This document shows positions 5,082 to 5,715 of a DNA stretch of 5,715 bases, one piece after another. Numbering within the stretch: the first letter of the stretch is position 1; each line of letters starts with the position of its first letter. The notes below the pieces were generated by a model. The model saw nothing but the letters and a program-made list of their open reading frames with translations. It did no database searches and was not told where the DNA came from. The stretch is from NCBI GenBank assembly GCA_007134805.1, contig SLKB01000391.1, positions 1-5,715 on the forward strand, in the 5' to 3' direction. The stretch is from Paracoccaceae bacterium. GTDB taxonomy: Bacteria > Pseudomonadota > Alphaproteobacteria > Rhodobacterales > Rhodobacteraceae. Both the position numbers and the translations under genes were made by a program.

Positions 5082-5109
5082 TTGCCGAACTGTGCTTTCG
5101 GTTCGGTAA
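5082..5109. repeat. Inverted repeat between the MFS gene and the SPFH gene
   Basis: Arms TTGCCGAAC (5082-5090) and GTTCGGTAA (5101-5109) match at eight of nine positions around a ten-base centre. The right arm contains tandem TTCGG (5097-5101 and 5102-5106), so the left CCGAA could pair with either copy. It lies directly after the MFS stop codon on the minus strand, but no T-run follows. It could be a weak terminator for the MFS gene or a binding site upstream of the SPFH operon. No convincing -35/-10 pair was seen in this 66-base gap. Confidence 0.45.
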
Positions 5110-5110
5110 A

Positions 5111-5715
5111 TCACCCCGGTCTTTCGACAATAATCCGCCGGGCAAGAAGCATCAACGACAGCGCGACAGATGCGCAGAGGATCATCCCCAGGATGAGCGG
5201 CAGCGGTGTGCCATCATAGGCAAGCGAGATCGGCACAGCGATCAGGACAGAGCCCATTGTCGAGATTGCCATCACGGTCGAGGCCCCGATGCCCGCCATA
5301 TGCCCCAGCGGCTGAAGCGCGAGCGCATTGAGGTTGCCGAATGTGAGGCCGATCGAGAAGAATGCCGTGCACATGAAAGCAAAGAACAGCGCGAAATCAT
5401 AGGGTTCAGGCAAGTCGGTCTGCAGGATGATCAGGAACAGCGCGGAAATGCCGGCCTGCCAGGCGAAGGCGGCGGTGGCGATCCGCGTCATGCCCAGCCG
5501 CATAACGAGCCTGGCATTCGCGATGCTCGCCGTGCCTGCGACAAGGGCCGTCGCGGCGAACCAGAACGGGAAGGTGCTGGCGCGATCATAGACATCCTCG
5601 AAGATCATCGGCAGGTTCGACAGCCAGGCAAAGAGTGGCGCGAAGGCGAAGGTCAACGCGACCACGTAGATCATCACCGCCGGGTTGGTCAGGATCTCGG
5701 CGAGGGCGGCGCCTA
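5111..5715 (-). CDS. MFS transporter (Bcr/CflA-like), C-terminal half
   Basis: About 200 residues remain; the frame is open to the window edge, so the GTG at 5677 is not the true start. Six hydrophobic helices are visible in order, equal to helices 7-12 of a 12-helix major facilitator protein: MIYVVALTFAFAPLFAWLS, FPFWFAATALVAGTASIA, ATAAFAWQAGISALFLII, FALFFAFMCTAFFSIGLTFG, the QPLGHMAGIGAS helix and PLILGMILCASVALSLMLL. The PLGHMAGIGAS motif before helix 11 is the counterpart of the P-x-G-x-x-A-G-x-A-S pattern in Bcr/CflA drug exporters of the DHA1 group. It is likely a proton-driven efflux pump in the inner membrane; the substrate is unknown. It ends 66 bases before the SPFH gene on the same strand. 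Confidence 0.85.
   Translation of the reverse strand, partial: GAALAEILTNPAVMIYVVALTFAFAPLFAWLSNLPMIFEDVYDRASTFPFWFAATALVAGTASIANARLVMRLGMTRIATAAFAWQAGISALFLIILQTDLPEPYDFALFFAFMCTAFFSIGLTFGNLNALALQPLGHMAGIGASTVMAISTMGSVLIAVPISLAYDGTPLPLILGMILCASVALSLMLLARRIIVERPG

Noticed and set aside
1..5715. A novel defence, mobile or secretion system.
   Set aside because: All genes belong to known housekeeping-type families, there are no integrase, transposase, toxin, nuclease or repeat-array signals, and composition looks uniform throughout.

Overview
The window reads as an ordinary chromosomal stretch of a GC-rich alphaproteobacterium, most likely in the Rhodobacterales/Roseobacter range. This is inferred from base composition, the look of the proteins (AzlC/AzlD, a Blh-like metallo-hydrolase, a short NfeD beside an SPFH protein) and tight gene spacing. 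No plasmid, phage, transposon, CRISPR, tRNA or rRNA signature was seen.

Layout. Bases 1-702 (+) hold the C-terminal half of a flavin-dependent 2-hydroxyacid dehydrogenase of the D-lactate/D-2-hydroxyglutarate dehydrogenase type; its start lies outside the window. It converges on, and overlaps by 30 bases, a minus-strand azlC-azlD pair (1700-673) for branched-chain amino acid export. Upstream of azlC, also on the minus strand, is a persulfide dioxygenase-like metallo-beta-lactamase-fold protein (2673-1801). It has a good sigma70-type promoter and a candidate operator just downstream of the -10. Next on the minus strand is a 95-residue coiled-coil stress-type protein (3100-2813), closed by a clear intrinsic terminator at 2788-2760. 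It is divergent from a plus-strand thioredoxin/peroxiredoxin-like protein with a CNHCP motif (3276-3830), and the two share a 175-base regulatory gap. That gene ends five bases short of a convergent minus-strand SPFH (stomatin/QmcA-like)-NfeD two-gene operon (5044-3836). The last gene (beyond 5715 down to 5111, minus) is the C-terminal six-helix half of an MFS exporter resembling Bcr/CflA.

How they fit together. Several genes concern redox, persulfide or membrane stress: the MBL protein, the CNHCP protein, the coiled-coil protein and the SPFH-NfeD pair. Two are exporters (AzlCD, MFS). Only azlC-azlD and SPFH-nfeD are supported as tight operons; the rest are neighbours with their own signals. 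All non-coding gaps are short (5 to 175 bases), and no gene-free stretch exceeds 300 bases.

I did not find a convincing undescribed system. The observations most worth a second look are the candidate operator at the MBL promoter, the codon-in-register tail-to-tail overlap at 673-702, the perfect palindrome joining two convergent stop codons at 3829-3845, and an NfeD protein whose usual OB-fold is replaced by a charged tail.
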